From Flavobacteriales bacterium (GTDB taxonomy: Bacteria; Bacteroidota; Bacteroidia; Flavobacteriales_E; Vicingaceae), in NCBI GenBank assembly GCA_002401955.1, contig NVUQ01000003.1, positions 1-64,000 of the forward strand: a DNA stretch of 64,000 nucleotides. Reading direction: 5' to 3'. The first letter of the stretch is position 1, and each line of letters opens with the position of its first letter. Positions 54,271 to 63,074 of the stretch are shown here, in pieces. The notes under the pieces were generated by a model, which saw nothing but the letters and a program-made list of their open reading frames with translations, ran no database searches and was not told the DNA's origin. A program made the position numbers and the translations under genes.

Positions 54271-54930
54271 ATGAAATATTTTATCCTTTCTCTTTTAATA
54301 TGCACCTCTACTTACAATTTCGGTCAAAGTACCTACACTTTTACTTTAGATGATGACAGTGTAAAATATGGAGCATCAGGTTCAACGTTAATGATCTTCG
54401 GAAAATTAAAAAACACAGGACCCATTTCTGTTGTTATTGATGTTATTAGAGTGCAAAATGACTTACCCTCGGGATGGCAATCTTCTATTTGTACAGATAT
54501 TTGCTACCCACCAACTCAAGACAGCACAATGATACAAATCTTAGCAGGCGATTCTTCTTATTTTGATTTTTCTTTTTATTCTACCTCAGTAGATACAGGA
54601 TTTGCTACCGTTCTTGTACGAAACCAAGGAGCACCAACCACCAATGTATATTTACAACAATTTTTAGGCATAACAACGCTAACAGGAGTAATGGAAGTTA
54701 CAGCTTTAAAGCCCAGAATAGAATTATTCCCTAACCCAACTTCATCACGCTTATCTATTGATATGGATGAAGAAATTAATAAAGTGATGATTTACACCTT
54801 AAATGGAAAGTTGGTACAAACAGCATTTAATGCTTCATTTTCAATTGAGCAATTACCTCAAGGAACTTATTTGATTAATGTTGAGACAGAAAATGGAATT
54901 GCAAAATCGAAATTTGTAAGAATAGATTAA
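54271..54930 (+). CDS. Small secreted protein with T9SS sorting domain
   Basis: 219 residues with a signal peptide (1-18). An Ig-like beta domain (20-140) contains two close Cys in SSICTDICYPP, compatible with a disulfide. A type A sorting domain follows (LFPNPTSSRLSIDMDEEIN, LPQGTYLINVETENG). It starts 11 bases after the deiodinase-like gene, so the two are likely made together and meet outside the cell; the Cys pair could be a redox partner of the deiodinase-like Cys. That link is inference. Confidence 0.78.
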   Translation: MKYFILSLLICTSTYNFGQSTYTFTLDDDSVKYGASGSTLMIFGKLKNTGPISVVIDVIRVQNDLPSGWQSSICTDICYPPTQDSTMIQILAGDSSYFDFSFYSTSVDTGFATVLVRNQGAPTTNVYLQQFLGITTLTGVMEVTALKPRIELFPNPTSSRLSIDMDEEINKVMIYTLNGKLVQTAFNASFSIEQLPQGTYLINVETENGIAKSKFVRID

Positions 54931-55065
54931 GTTTATCTATTAATCTTCCTCAAACAAAATGTTAACTTATAACTAAAACACATCTGTGTTTTAGTTGTAA
55001 GTGACACCTACTTAATTGTTACCGTCTTTACAAACTTGTTCCTTTCTTAAATAAAAGAATTTCTT

Positions 55066-55113
55066 GAAACGATCATCCCCGAAGCAGAGCTTTCGAGGTA
55101 TTTCGATCGTTTC
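55066..55113. repeat. Nested palindrome with GAAGCAGAGC core
   Basis: Outer arms GAAACGATC (55066-55074) and GATCGTTTC (55105-55113) enclose CCCCGAAGC-AGA-GCTTTCGAGG, itself a hairpin. A related hairpin is at 55214-55233 and a decayed one at 63562-63580. It lies in the 391-base gap 54931-55321, where no gene is supported. Confidence 0.75.
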
Positions 55114-55213
55114 ATTTTAACCTAAAGGTCAAAATCCAAAATTCACTTATTTTGCCTCACCCAAAACTTTTACAAAGTTTTGACCTCTCCGAAAGGAAAG
55201 GTGTGTTTGGAAA

Positions 55214-55246
55214 CCCCGAAGCAGAGCTTCGAGGAATTCTCTTGAT
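55214..55246. repeat. GAAGCAGAGC dispersed hairpin, second copy
   Basis: CCCCGAAGC-AGA-GCTTCGAGG followed by AATTCTCTTGATT. The same succession, with small changes, occurs at 63562-63595 (AAAGCAGAGCCTTTCGAGGA then ATTCTTTTGAATT), so the flank is part of the repeat. Confidence 0.7.
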
Positions 55247-55321
55247 TAACAATCCTTAACATTTAAAATCAAGCACTTAACTAGTTTATTCTTAAATTTG
55301 GTAAAACAAAAACTTAAATCT

Positions 55322-55543
55322 ATGTTCAGGAAAGGAATTTCAGTATTATTAGCAACTCTAACTTTATTTTTTGCAACATTAGCAATTTTAGGTGTTTGGG
55401 AGGTAATAGAAGTAAAAAATATAGCGTGGAAATCGCTCTACTCCATATTTATCATCTTTATTGCATCAGCAATTATCTTGTTTATATTCTCGGTAATTTA
55501 TAAAAGTGGAGATGACAATAATCAATTGCCACCTAATTCATAA
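55322..55543 (+). CDS. Small two-helix membrane protein
   Basis: 73 residues from the ATG giving MFRKGISVLLATLTLFFATL; an upstream TTG is rejected as the start. Two hydrophobic segments (about 6-23 and 35-58) are separated by a short loop, and the C-terminus is hydrophilic (YKSGDDNNQLPPNS). No family recognised. A strong terminator follows 14 bases after the stop, which supports a real transcription unit. Confidence 0.6.
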   Translation: MFRKGISVLLATLTLFFATLAILGVWEVIEVKNIAWKSLYSIFIIFIASAIILFIFSVIYKSGDDNNQLPPNS

Positions 55544-55556
55544 TTCGTATAAAAAC

Positions 55557-55594
55557 AAAAATCCCTCTATCAATATTGATAGAGGGATTTTTTA
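55557..55594. terminator. Bidirectional rho-independent terminator
   Basis: AAAAATCCCTCTATCAAT followed by ATTGATAGAGGGATTTTTT: a perfect stem of about 17 bp with A and T runs. It serves the small membrane protein gene and the converging HU gene. Confidence 0.95.
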
Positions 55595-55611
55595 TTAGAT
55601 ATAAAATCTAA

Positions 55612-55884
55612 TTATTTTACTGTATCAGCTAATGCTTTACCAGCTTTAAATTTAGCTACTTTTTTAGCTTTAATTTGAATAGCAGCTCCTGTTTGAGGGT
55701 TTCTACCAGTTCTTGCAGCTCTTGCAGAAATTGAAAATGTTCCAAATCCGATTAACTGTACACTGTTTCCTTTCTTTAAAGATCCTGTTACGTTAGATGT
55801 AAATGCATTTAAAGCATTTCCTGCGTCAACTTTTGATAATCCTGCATCTTTAGCGATTGCATCAACTAATTCTCCTTTGTTCAT
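55612..55884 (-). CDS. HU family DNA-binding protein
   Basis: 90 residues, the standard HU length. Helical N-terminal dimer part (MNKGELVDAIAKDAGLSK), the GFGTFSISARAARTGRNPQT strand region with the DNA-contacting arm, and the closing FKAGKALADTV are typical. A small basic nucleoid protein that bends DNA without strong sequence preference. A bidirectional terminator lies 18 bases after the stop. Confidence 0.96.
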   Translation of the reverse strand: MNKGELVDAIAKDAGLSKVDAGNALNAFTSNVTGSLKKGNSVQLIGFGTFSISARAARTGRNPQTGAAIQIKAKKVAKFKAGKALADTVK

Positions 55885-55920
55885 AATTATAATTTTTTAA
55901 TTGTTAATAAATATTGAAAT

Positions 55921-55928
55921 CAAATTTA
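55921..55928 (-). promoter_or_regulatory. Candidate -7 element of the HU gene
   Basis: The minus strand reads TAAATTTG, an exact TAnnTTTG match, 36 bases before the HU start codon. No clean -33 TTTG was seen at 17-23 bases upstream. Confidence 0.45.
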
Positions 55929-55992
55929 GTAGATTTTATATAGGTTTTTTGAATGTTGTTAGATAGTTATTAACAAGCTATTAACATTAATT

Positions 55993-56919
55993 CTATTCAG
56001 AAAATGAAATCTCAAAAGTGTTTCCTTGAACTGCAATTTCTGTATTTTCAAAAACTGTTTTTGCTTCAGATAAAAGCACGTTTAAATCTGGGTAACGATT
56101 AGAGAAGTGTCCGATAATCAGTTTTTTAGCTTCTGATTTTAGTGCAATTTCTGCAGCTTGTTTTGCTGTAGAATGATAGGTTTTCTTTGCTCTATCAGCA
56201 TGTTCATCAGTAAAAGTTGCTTCATGATAAAGCAAGTCTACCCCGTTAATAATTGGAATAATTGACTCTAAATATTTGGTGTCGGAACAAAAGGCGTAAG
56301 AAAAAGAAGGCAAAGGCTCTGTTGTTAACCTAATATTTTTGATTGTTTCGCCACTTTCAGTAATATAATCTTCACCTAATTTAATCTTGTTTATTTGATA
56401 TTTAGGCACTTCAAAAGTTTTTAATGCTTTTGGATTAATTCTACGTGGTTTTTGTTTCTCTTTAAAAAGATAGCCCGAACAAGCTATTCTATGCTCAAGA
56501 GGAATAGAAATAATCTCAATTTTATCATTTTCATAAACCAATTCCGATTCATTAGCATTTACCTCCTTATATATAATAGGATACTTTAAATGGCTTTTAG
56601 AATTTTTTAAATGAACATTTACTATTTCTTTAATATTACCAGGACAGTAAATAGTTAACTCACTGGTTCTACCTAATAAATGCATGGTTTGAATTAGCCC
56701 TATCAATCCCAAATAATGGTCGCCATGTAAATGGCTAATAAAGATGTGATTGATTCGTTGGAGTTTTATCTTATGCTCACGTAATTTAAGCTGCGTTCCT
56801 TCACCACAGTCCATTAAATAGTACTGTTCGTTTACATTTATAAGTTGAGAAGTTTGATTTCTTGTTAAAGTTGGTGATGCTGATGCATTACCCAATATTA
56901 GAATACTAAACTTAGTCAT
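55993..56919 (-). CDS. rnz: Ribonuclease Z
   Basis: 308 residues of the metallo-beta-lactamase fold. The zinc motif is HLHGDH (63-68), with later ligands in LLYHEATF and IIGHFSNRY, and the tRNase Z marker HSTAKQAAEIA is present. Cuts the 3' trailer from tRNA precursors. Five bases downstream of the STAS gene. Confidence 0.94.
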   Translation of the reverse strand: MTKFSILILGNASASPTLTRNQTSQLINVNEQYYLMDCGEGTQLKLREHKIKLQRINHIFISHLHGDHYLGLIGLIQTMHLLGRTSELTIYCPGNIKEIVNVHLKNSKSHLKYPIIYKEVNANESELVYENDKIEIISIPLEHRIACSGYLFKEKQKPRRINPKALKTFEVPKYQINKIKLGEDYITESGETIKNIRLTTEPLPSFSYAFCSDTKYLESIIPIINGVDLLYHEATFTDEHADRAKKTYHSTAKQAAEIALKSEAKKLIIGHFSNRYPDLNVLLSEAKTVFENTEIAVQGNTFEISFSE

Positions 56920-56924
56920 CTAAA

Positions 56925-57296
56925 TTATTCAGTCCCTATGTTTCTTTCAAAATTATCCACCAAAACTGTATCAATAGCTTCTTGGGCTGTTTTCTTAATG
57001 TTTAAAATAGAATCTAATTGAGAAATAGCAATTAGTTTTTCTACCGCTGGTTGTAATGCACTTAAAATAAAAATGCCATTTGCTTCTTTACAAACTCTAT
57101 GACCAACCAATAAAGCGCTTAATCCGGAAGAATCACAATATTTTACGCTTTCTAAATCAATTAAAATATTTTTTGCTCCTTGTTTACTAATTAAAACAAT
57201 TTCAGATTTTAAATCTGGAGCTACAATAGCATCAAGGTGAACAGTACTAAACTTAATTAAAGTATAATTATCTTGTTGGTCTGTTTTAAAACTCAT
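56925..57296 (-). CDS. STAS domain protein (anti-anti-sigma type)
   Basis: 123 residues. The SpoIIAA-like fold shows KNILIDLESVKYCDSSGLSA, where the Ser of the DSSG loop is the usual phosphorylation site. A partner-switching regulator or scaffold is likely; no partner kinase (RsbW-like) is seen in the window. It is followed at once by rnz and may be cotranscribed with it. Confidence 0.9.
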   Translation of the reverse strand: MSFKTDQQDNYTLIKFSTVHLDAIVAPDLKSEIVLISKQGAKNILIDLESVKYCDSSGLSALLVGHRVCKEANGIFILSALQPAVEKLIAISQLDSILNIKKTAQEAIDTVLVDNFERNIGTE

Positions 57297-57365
57297 GCTA
57301 TATTATTTTGTGGTTAAACAAATATATATAAACTGAGATAATAAACAAATTAACTAGTATTGAAT

Positions 57366-58316
57366 TTACTCTTCTATTTTTTTATAGGCTCCAATAATGG
57401 CTTTTACCAACTTATGGCGAATAACATCTTTTTCATCGAAAATGATTACGCTAATATCATTTACTCCATCCAACACATTTAAAGCCTGAGATAAACCAGA
57501 TGGTTGTCTTTTAGGTAAATCTATTTGGCTAGGATCTCCCGTTATAATAAACTTAGCAGATTTCCCCATTCTAGTTAAAAACATTTTAAATTGACTTTCT
57601 GTAGCATTTTGAGCTTCATCAAGTATAACAAAACATTTATCTAAAGTTCTTCCTCTCATAAAAGCCAATGGAGCAATTTGTATAATTCCATTTTCTAACA
57701 TTTCTGCTAACTTTTCTGAAGGAATCATATCTCTTAACCCATCATATAAAGGTTGCATGTAAGGATCTAATTTCTCTTTTAAATCGCCCGGTAAAAAACC
57801 TAAATTTTCTCCAGCTTCAACAGCGGGTCTGGTTAATATAATTCTTCTTACCTCTTTGTTTTTAAGAGCTCGCACAGCTAATGCTACGGCTGTATAGGTC
57901 TTGCCTGTTCCAGCAGGACCAACTGCAAAAACCAAATCGTTCTTTTCTGATGCCTTTACCAACTTACGTTGATTTGCTGTTTTTGCTTTTACAACCAACC
58001 CACCATTTCCATAAACTAGAGCTTCATCATCATGTTTTAATGTGCTACTTTTTCCTGTAGCAGCATCTTCATCCATCAACTGTTCAATATTGTTTTCGGT
58101 TAATTGTTTGTACTTTAATAGATGTTTCATCATTAAACCAATTTTATCCGCAAATAATGAGATTTCATGATCATCGCCAATAGCTTTAAGTACATCGCCT
58201 CTGGCAATAACTTTTAATTTTGGGAAATACTTTTTGATTACACTTAATTTACTTTCGTTTACTCCGTAGAGTTCAACTGGGTTGATGCCAGAAATTTCTA
58301 TTACTTTTTCGCTCAA
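57366..58316 (-). CDS. phoH: PhoH family ATPase
   Basis: 316 residues. An N-terminal KH-like region leads to a P-loop domain with Walker A GPAGTGKT (133-140), then LTRPAVEAGENLGFLPGDL and Walker B CFVILDEAQN. PhoH proteins are cytosolic ATPases linked to RNA metabolism and phosphate stress. Divergent from the SAM hydroxide adenosyltransferase gene, with 110 bases between starts. Confidence 0.94.
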   Translation of the reverse strand: MSEKVIEISGINPVELYGVNESKLSVIKKYFPKLKVIARGDVLKAIGDDHEISLFADKIGLMMKHLLKYKQLTENNIEQLMDEDAATGKSSTLKHDDEALVYGNGGLVVKAKTANQRKLVKASEKNDLVFAVGPAGTGKTYTAVALAVRALKNKEVRRIILTRPAVEAGENLGFLPGDLKEKLDPYMQPLYDGLRDMIPSEKLAEMLENGIIQIAPLAFMRGRTLDKCFVILDEAQNATESQFKMFLTRMGKSAKFIITGDPSQIDLPKRQPSGLSQALNVLDGVNDISVIIFDEKDVIRHKLVKAIIGAYKKIEE

Positions 58317-58426
58317 ATAATTTGTTTTTAATTTATACCTTTGAATTCTCTTTATCTATACGATAAATATCAATATTTAGATACAAGAAATTACAGGTAG
58401 CGAATATTAGTTATTAACTATTTTAG

Positions 58427-59209
58427 ATGGCAATAATCACTTTAACAACCGATTTAGGACTAGTAGACAACTATGTTGCTTCTGTTAAAGGAGCGATTTT
58501 AAAGGAGGTACCCGAAACAACAATTGTTGATATCACCCATGAAATACCCTCTTTTGACTTACAAAAATCTGCTTTTGTATTACGAAACTGTTATCAAGAT
58601 TTCCCAGAAGGAACCATTCATATTATAGGTGTTAATTCAGAATCTGATGTAGACATTCCTCATGTAGCTCTTTTAGCTAATGGTCATTACTTTATTGGTG
58701 CAGATAATGGGGTTTTCTCTTTAATATTTGATAACCCTCCAGAAAAAGTGGTTGAATTAACTATTTCTCAAGATACTGATAGAATAACCTTTCCAACAAA
58801 AGATGTATTTGTAAAAGCTGCCTGTCATATTGCAAGGGGAGGAACATTAGAAATTATCGGAGCAACCAAACAAGAACTTGCTGTTAGAACCATGTTTAGA
58901 GCCGTTTCTGAAAACAACATTATTAAAGGTATTGCTACTTATATTGATCATTACGGAAACGTAATTTCTAACATTTCTGAAAGCTTATTTAAAAACTATG
59001 GTAATGGTAGAAAATTTAAAATCCTTTTTAGAAGTGCTGAATATGAGATTAGTGAAATTAGTCTCGCCTACTCTTCTGTTGTAGATGGAGAAAGAGTTGC
59101 TCTATTTAGCTCTACAGGATATATAGAAATAGCCATTAACAAAGCCAATGCAAGCAAATTGTTTGGTATTAACCAAGGTGATATTATTAGAATAGAATTC
59201 TATGATTAG
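58427..59209 (+). CDS. SAM hydroxide adenosyltransferase (DUF62/chlorinase-fluorinase family)
   Basis: 260 residues. The N-terminal TTDLGLVDNYVASVKGAI and VDITHEIPSFDLQKSAFVL are family signatures, and HIIGVNSESD, FIGADNGVFSL and IDHYGNVISNI complete the pattern. Characterised short members hydrolyse SAM to adenosine and methionine using an activated water. Fluorinases and chlorinases are near 280-300 residues and carry an extra loop, which this length argues against, so hydroxide transfer is favoured. Confidence 0.9.
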   Translation: MAIITLTTDLGLVDNYVASVKGAILKEVPETTIVDITHEIPSFDLQKSAFVLRNCYQDFPEGTIHIIGVNSESDVDIPHVALLANGHYFIGADNGVFSLIFDNPPEKVVELTISQDTDRITFPTKDVFVKAACHIARGGTLEIIGATKQELAVRTMFRAVSENNIIKGIATYIDHYGNVISNISESLFKNYGNGRKFKILFRSAEYEISEISLAYSSVVDGERVALFSSTGYIEIAINKANASKLFGINQGDIIRIEFYD

Positions 59210-59222
59210 TAATACTCTTTTT

Positions 59223-59338
59223 TAACCGCTAATAATTTTAAGAAATCCCAGAGAAAAGAAAACCTTACTTTCTTAAATCCTTAAAGAATAAGAAGAGCCT
59301 TAGTGTTCTTTGCGAAAACTTTGTTCTCTTTGCGGTTA
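59223..59338. repeat. Inverted repeat TAACCGC ... GCGGTTA
   Basis: TAACCGC (59223-59229) and GCGGTTA (59332-59338) bound a 116-bp non-coding stretch that also contains the tandem-like TTCTTTGCG and TCTCTTTGCG. It fills the gap between the SAM hydrolase and monooxygenase-like genes and resembles a dispersed non-coding element, but only one copy is in this window. Confidence 0.45.
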
Positions 59339-59367
59339 GTTTTAATAAATAAATTATCTTTAATTCT

Positions 59368-59658
59368 ATGATTAGAATCGTAAAAATGACTTTTAACCCT
59401 GAAAAGGTAAATGAGTTCTTAGCTAATTTTGAAGAAGTTAAAAGTAAAATTAGAGCTTTTGATGGTGTTGAACATCTAGAATTACTCAGCGATAAAAACA
59501 ACGCTAATATTTATTTTACTTACAGTATTTGGGAATCTGAAGATCATTTAAATAATTACAGACATTCCGATTTATTTAAATCTGTTTGGGCTGTTACTAA
59601 ACCACTATTTATTAAAAAAGCAGAAGCTTGGAGCTTAGAATCAATGATTAAAATGTGA
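59368..59658 (+). CDS. Antibiotic biosynthesis monooxygenase (ABM) fold protein
   Basis: 96 residues forming a single ferredoxin-like ABM domain: MIRIVKMTFNPEKVNEFLAN, GVEHLELLSDK, FTYSIWESEDHLNNYRHSDL. Members include quinone-forming monooxygenases, haem-degrading enzymes and binding-only proteins; no haem-ligating His/Asn pair is obvious. Likely dimeric and cytoplasmic. Confidence 0.87.
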   Translation: MIRIVKMTFNPEKVNEFLANFEEVKSKIRAFDGVEHLELLSDKNNANIYFTYSIWESEDHLNNYRHSDLFKSVWAVTKPLFIKKAEAWSLESMIKM

Positions 59659-59730
59659 GAATGAGTAAATGCTTTAATAGAAAAATTATTTAATCATTAT
59701 AGCATTCAATCATTTCTTAAAAAAGAAAAT

Positions 59731-60936
59731 ATGTCTACCAAATCAAATTCCCAAACAAAAGAAGAAAGAGTAACTAAGTTCTTAAAACTACAAGGACAAA
59801 CCAACCAAAGTCCGTATTTAATTGATGTAGAAAAAGCTGAGGGTATTTATATTTGGGATAAAGCAGGTAAACGATATATGGATATGATTGCTGGTGTTGC
59901 AGTAAACAACATTGGGCACAGACATCCAAAAGTAATTAAGGCTATTCAGCAGCAATTAGACAAGCATTTACACGTAATGGTTTATGGAGAATATATTCAA
60001 GATTCTCAACTGGCTTTGGCAGAGAATTTAGCCTCTATCTTACCTAATAGTTTAAGTTGTTCTTACATTGTTAATTCTGGAACTGAAGCTAACGAAGCAG
60101 CTATTAAATTAGCCAAACGTTATACTGGCAGACAAGAAATTATTTCCTGTAAAAATTCTTATCACGGAAGTACTCACGGAAGCTTAAGTGTTACTGGTAA
60201 TAAAGAAAAACAAAGCAGTTTTAAACCTTTATTACCCAATGTTCAATTTATTGAATTTAATAATATTGAATCTCTAAATATCATTACTGAGAAATCTGCT
60301 TGTGTAATTATAGAAACAATACAAGGAGATGCTGGTTTAGTTAAACCAACACAAGAATTCATTAGCACTTTAAGAGAAAAATGTACAGCAACAGGTACTT
60401 TATTAATTTTTGATGAAGTACAAGTTGGTATGGGGAGAACAGGCAAAATGTTCGCTTTTGAGCATTACAATGTTATACCAGACATTTTAACTTTAGGAAA
60501 GGCTTTAGGTGGCGGAATGCCAATTGGAGCTTTTATTTCTTCTAAAAAAATAATGTACAGTTTAACACACAACCCTATGTTAGGGCACATTACCACATTT
60601 GGCGGGCACCCGATAAATTGTGCTGCTGCAAATGCTTGTATTAATGTGTTAAAAGAAGAAAACTGGATAGATAAAGCTGAACAAAAAGGACAATTGTTAG
60701 AAAATATTTTATCTCAAGCCTCAGAAATAAAAGAAATTCGAAGAGCAGGGTTGTTTTTTGCCATAGAAATGGAATCTGCTGATAAAGTAGCACAAGTAGT
60801 TAACAATTGCTTAGATAAAGGCTTAATTGGCTTTTGGTTTCTCTCCACTCCTACTGCTTTTAGACTGTCTCCTCCTTTATCTATAACTGAGGAAGAGATA
60901 AATATGGCTGGGGAGATAATATTTTCTTGTATATAA
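59731..60936 (+). CDS. Class III aminotransferase (acetylornithine/ornithine type)
   Basis: 401 residues, fold type I PLP enzyme. IVNSGTEANEAAIKLAKRY binds the cofactor phosphate, IFDEVQVGMGRTG carries the ring-contacting Asp228, and the Schiff-base Lys257 is in LTLGKALGGGMPIGAF. Relatives use acetylornithine, ornithine, 4-aminobutyrate or similar omega-amino donors. No arginine-synthesis genes are adjacent, so the exact substrate is open. Confidence 0.9.
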   Translation: MSTKSNSQTKEERVTKFLKLQGQTNQSPYLIDVEKAEGIYIWDKAGKRYMDMIAGVAVNNIGHRHPKVIKAIQQQLDKHLHVMVYGEYIQDSQLALAENLASILPNSLSCSYIVNSGTEANEAAIKLAKRYTGRQEIISCKNSYHGSTHGSLSVTGNKEKQSSFKPLLPNVQFIEFNNIESLNIITEKSACVIIETIQGDAGLVKPTQEFISTLREKCTATGTLLIFDEVQVGMGRTGKMFAFEHYNVIPDILTLGKALGGGMPIGAFISSKKIMYSLTHNPMLGHITTFGGHPINCAAANACINVLKEENWIDKAEQKGQLLENILSQASEIKEIRRAGLFFAIEMESADKVAQVVNNCLDKGLIGFWFLSTPTAFRLSPPLSITEEEINMAGEIIFSCI

Positions 60937-61000
60937 TTTTTTTAATGATAAAATATGTTAATTTTACAATCTGTAATTTAATACATCTTAATATTATCAA

Positions 61001-61708
61001 ATGAAAAACACACAAATTCTAATCGCATTAATAACAATTAGCAGTTTAACCATTTTAAACTCTTGTTCTTCTGGCACTGAAAATGCTCCAAAAGAAACAA
61101 CAACTGAAGAAACTCCAATAGCTGAAGAAGCCCCTTCGTGCCCAACAGATGATAAAGCAACTGTGAGATGGCAAACTTCTGATACTGATACCGTAGCAAA
61201 TATCCTTAGTGGAGGTAACAAATTCTCTTTTACATTGACTAGCTCAACAGACGCTATTATAGCCAAAGCCAGTCTTAATTCTGCAGGTCAATTTGGTTTT
61301 TACATTATAAATTCATCAAACGATTCTTGTATTGCTTATTCCACTCTAAACAGTACAATGGATACCCTATCTGGAATAGATCTTACTAATGAACATAACA
61401 AACACGCCATTTCGATAGATACTGCAAATACACGTATTAATAGGTGGAAAGATGATGCTTCTCGAGCTACTTGGATAAGTAATAATAATACCTCAATTTT
61501 TCATTATTTTGTTATAGATGCTATAGATATTACTTACGGAGAAAATCATGATTGTTATTTGTCTTTAAGGTACAGCACTACTTATCCAGATAATGGACCT
61601 GTAGCCGATTTGATAATTGTTAATACTGAAACAGGTCTAATATTGAACAAAACTGTAAACTTAGAAGATCTTGTCACTCCATCTCCTCCATATCATTATT
61701 ATAAATAA
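61001..61708 (+). CDS. Predicted lipoprotein of unknown function
   Basis: 235 residues. The signal ends in a lipobox (LTILNSCSSG, Cys at about 22), followed by a Glu/Thr-rich linker (about 27-48) and a beta-rich globular domain. Four or five Cys in the mature part could form disulfides. No known family. It is ten bases ahead of a membrane protein gene and a histidine kinase, so it may feed a signal to them. Confidence 0.72.
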   Translation: MKNTQILIALITISSLTILNSCSSGTENAPKETTTEETPIAEEAPSCPTDDKATVRWQTSDTDTVANILSGGNKFSFTLTSSTDAIIAKASLNSAGQFGFYIINSSNDSCIAYSTLNSTMDTLSGIDLTNEHNKHAISIDTANTRINRWKDDASRATWISNNNTSIFHYFVIDAIDITYGENHDCYLSLRYSTTYPDNGPVADLIIVNTETGLILNKTVNLEDLVTPSPPYHYYK

Positions 61709-61717
61709 TTAAAATCA

Positions 61718-62341
61718 ATGATATTTTGGATTACTTATAGTTCTCCACTAATTTTAATCTTAGCCGTAATTTGTGGAGGGTATTACTATAAATGGCTAAA
61801 CAAAGTTTATCGTCTTATATTTTCTTATATAATTGTTTGTTTAATTATTGATATCATTGCTCGATCTCTTATTTTTTATTCACTCAATAACCTAATGTTG
61901 TTACTCTACCTTAGCCTTGTAGAACTTATAATATTCTTAAAACTCTATGCCAACATTACTAAAAAAAAAATAGGATTGATATTATCTGTTATTGGAGGTA
62001 TTTATATCCTATCCGAAATAATTTTAATCGACCCTAACGACACAACTAATTTCCAATCATATTCAAAAATAGTCAGTTCTTTTTTAATTGTTCTAATGGC
62101 TTTAATCTACTTTTTAGAACAGCTAAAAAAAGATACAGCTATGAAAAACCTACACCTTAATTATAGCATACTCATATATTTCACATTAAATATGATCCTT
62201 TGGTTGCCTATCAATTTTTTAATAGATGAAACTTCTGAACTCATTTTTTACGTTTGGAGAATACTCCTTTTTATTACAATACTATTTTACGCTAACCTAA
62301 CCTATTTAATATGGAAGAATGGAAGAGCCCAGAAACGCTAG
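61718..62341 (+). CDS. Polytopic membrane protein, possibly a sensor partner
   Basis: 207 residues with about seven hydrophobic helices, very few charged loops and a short basic C-terminus (WKNGRAQKR). No transporter motif is seen. The gene overlaps the start of the histidine kinase gene by 31 bases, so it may be a sensing subunit of that kinase, which itself has only one membrane helix. Confidence 0.72.
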   Translation: MIFWITYSSPLILILAVICGGYYYKWLNKVYRLIFSYIIVCLIIDIIARSLIFYSLNNLMLLLYLSLVELIIFLKLYANITKKKIGLILSVIGGIYILSEIILIDPNDTTNFQSYSKIVSSFLIVLMALIYFLEQLKKDTAMKNLHLNYSILIYFTLNMILWLPINFLIDETSELIFYVWRILLFITILFYANLTYLIWKNGRAQKR

Positions 62342-63072
62342 TATTATGGATAACAATAATAGCAGGTCTTTTAACTGTTTTGCTTGTTTTTATTGTTCTA
62401 TTGGTACGTATTATTATTAAAAAAATTGTAAAAACTAAAATAGCAGAAGCTAAAGCAAAATTAGAGCACCAACAGGATCTTATAAAAAGTTCTATTACAA
62501 CACAAGAGAAAGAGCGTAAACGAATTGCTTCCGATTTACATGATGATTTAATTGGCAAATTAACTGTTATTAAATTACAGCAAGAGGTAAGCAACAGTAC
62601 AGATACAGCATCAATCAATTTAATTAATGAGTGTATAAAAACTGCCAGGCGCATATCTCATGATTTAAGCCCTCCGTTATTAGAGTACACTCCTTTACCC
62701 GATCTTATTTATGAAATTTTTGAGCCTTGGAAAACTAAATTGAGTATTAACCCTTTTTTTGATATCAGACAAAACGAGGATAGCCACAGTAGTGAATTTA
62801 AAATACAGCTTATTCGTATTATACAAGAAGTGATTACCAACATAGATAAACACGCCAATGCGAGTGAAATAAATGTTCATTATAGGCAATCTAACCAATC
62901 CACTATTTTAACTATTAAAGATAACGGAATTGGTTATAATAGTGCCAATCAAAAAAAAGGTTTAGGTTTAAAAAATATTGAATCTAGAGTACATTACTTA
63001 AAAGGGAGTTACCGTATGCAATCTGAAATAAACAAAGGTACTTCTTCAATATTTTTATTTAAACACCAGTAA
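62311..63072 (+). CDS. Sensor histidine kinase, HisKA_3 (NarX/DesK type)
   Basis: 253 residues. One transmembrane helix (about 12-36), a coiled-coil stretch, then the HisKA_3 dimerisation region with phospho-acceptor His77 in RKRIASDLHDDLIGKL. The ATPase domain has the N-box NIDKHANASEINVHY, DNGIGY and GLGLKNIESRV. It has almost no periplasmic part, so sensing likely depends on partners upstream. Two bases separate it from the response regulator gene. Confidence 0.92.
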   Translation: MEEWKSPETLVLWITIIAGLLTVLLVFIVLLVRIIIKKIVKTKIAEAKAKLEHQQDLIKSSITTQEKERKRIASDLHDDLIGKLTVIKLQQEVSNSTDTASINLINECIKTARRISHDLSPPLLEYTPLPDLIYEIFEPWKTKLSINPFFDIRQNEDSHSSEFKIQLIRIIQEVITNIDKHANASEINVHYRQSNQSTILTIKDNGIGYNSANQKKGLGLKNIESRVHYLKGSYRMQSEINKGTSSIFLFKHQ

Positions 63073-63074
63073 TT

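Noticed and set aside
58427..59209. Fluorinase or chlorinase
   Set aside because: The protein is shorter than halide-using members and their extra loop seems absent; SAM hydroxide adenosyltransferase is the safer call.
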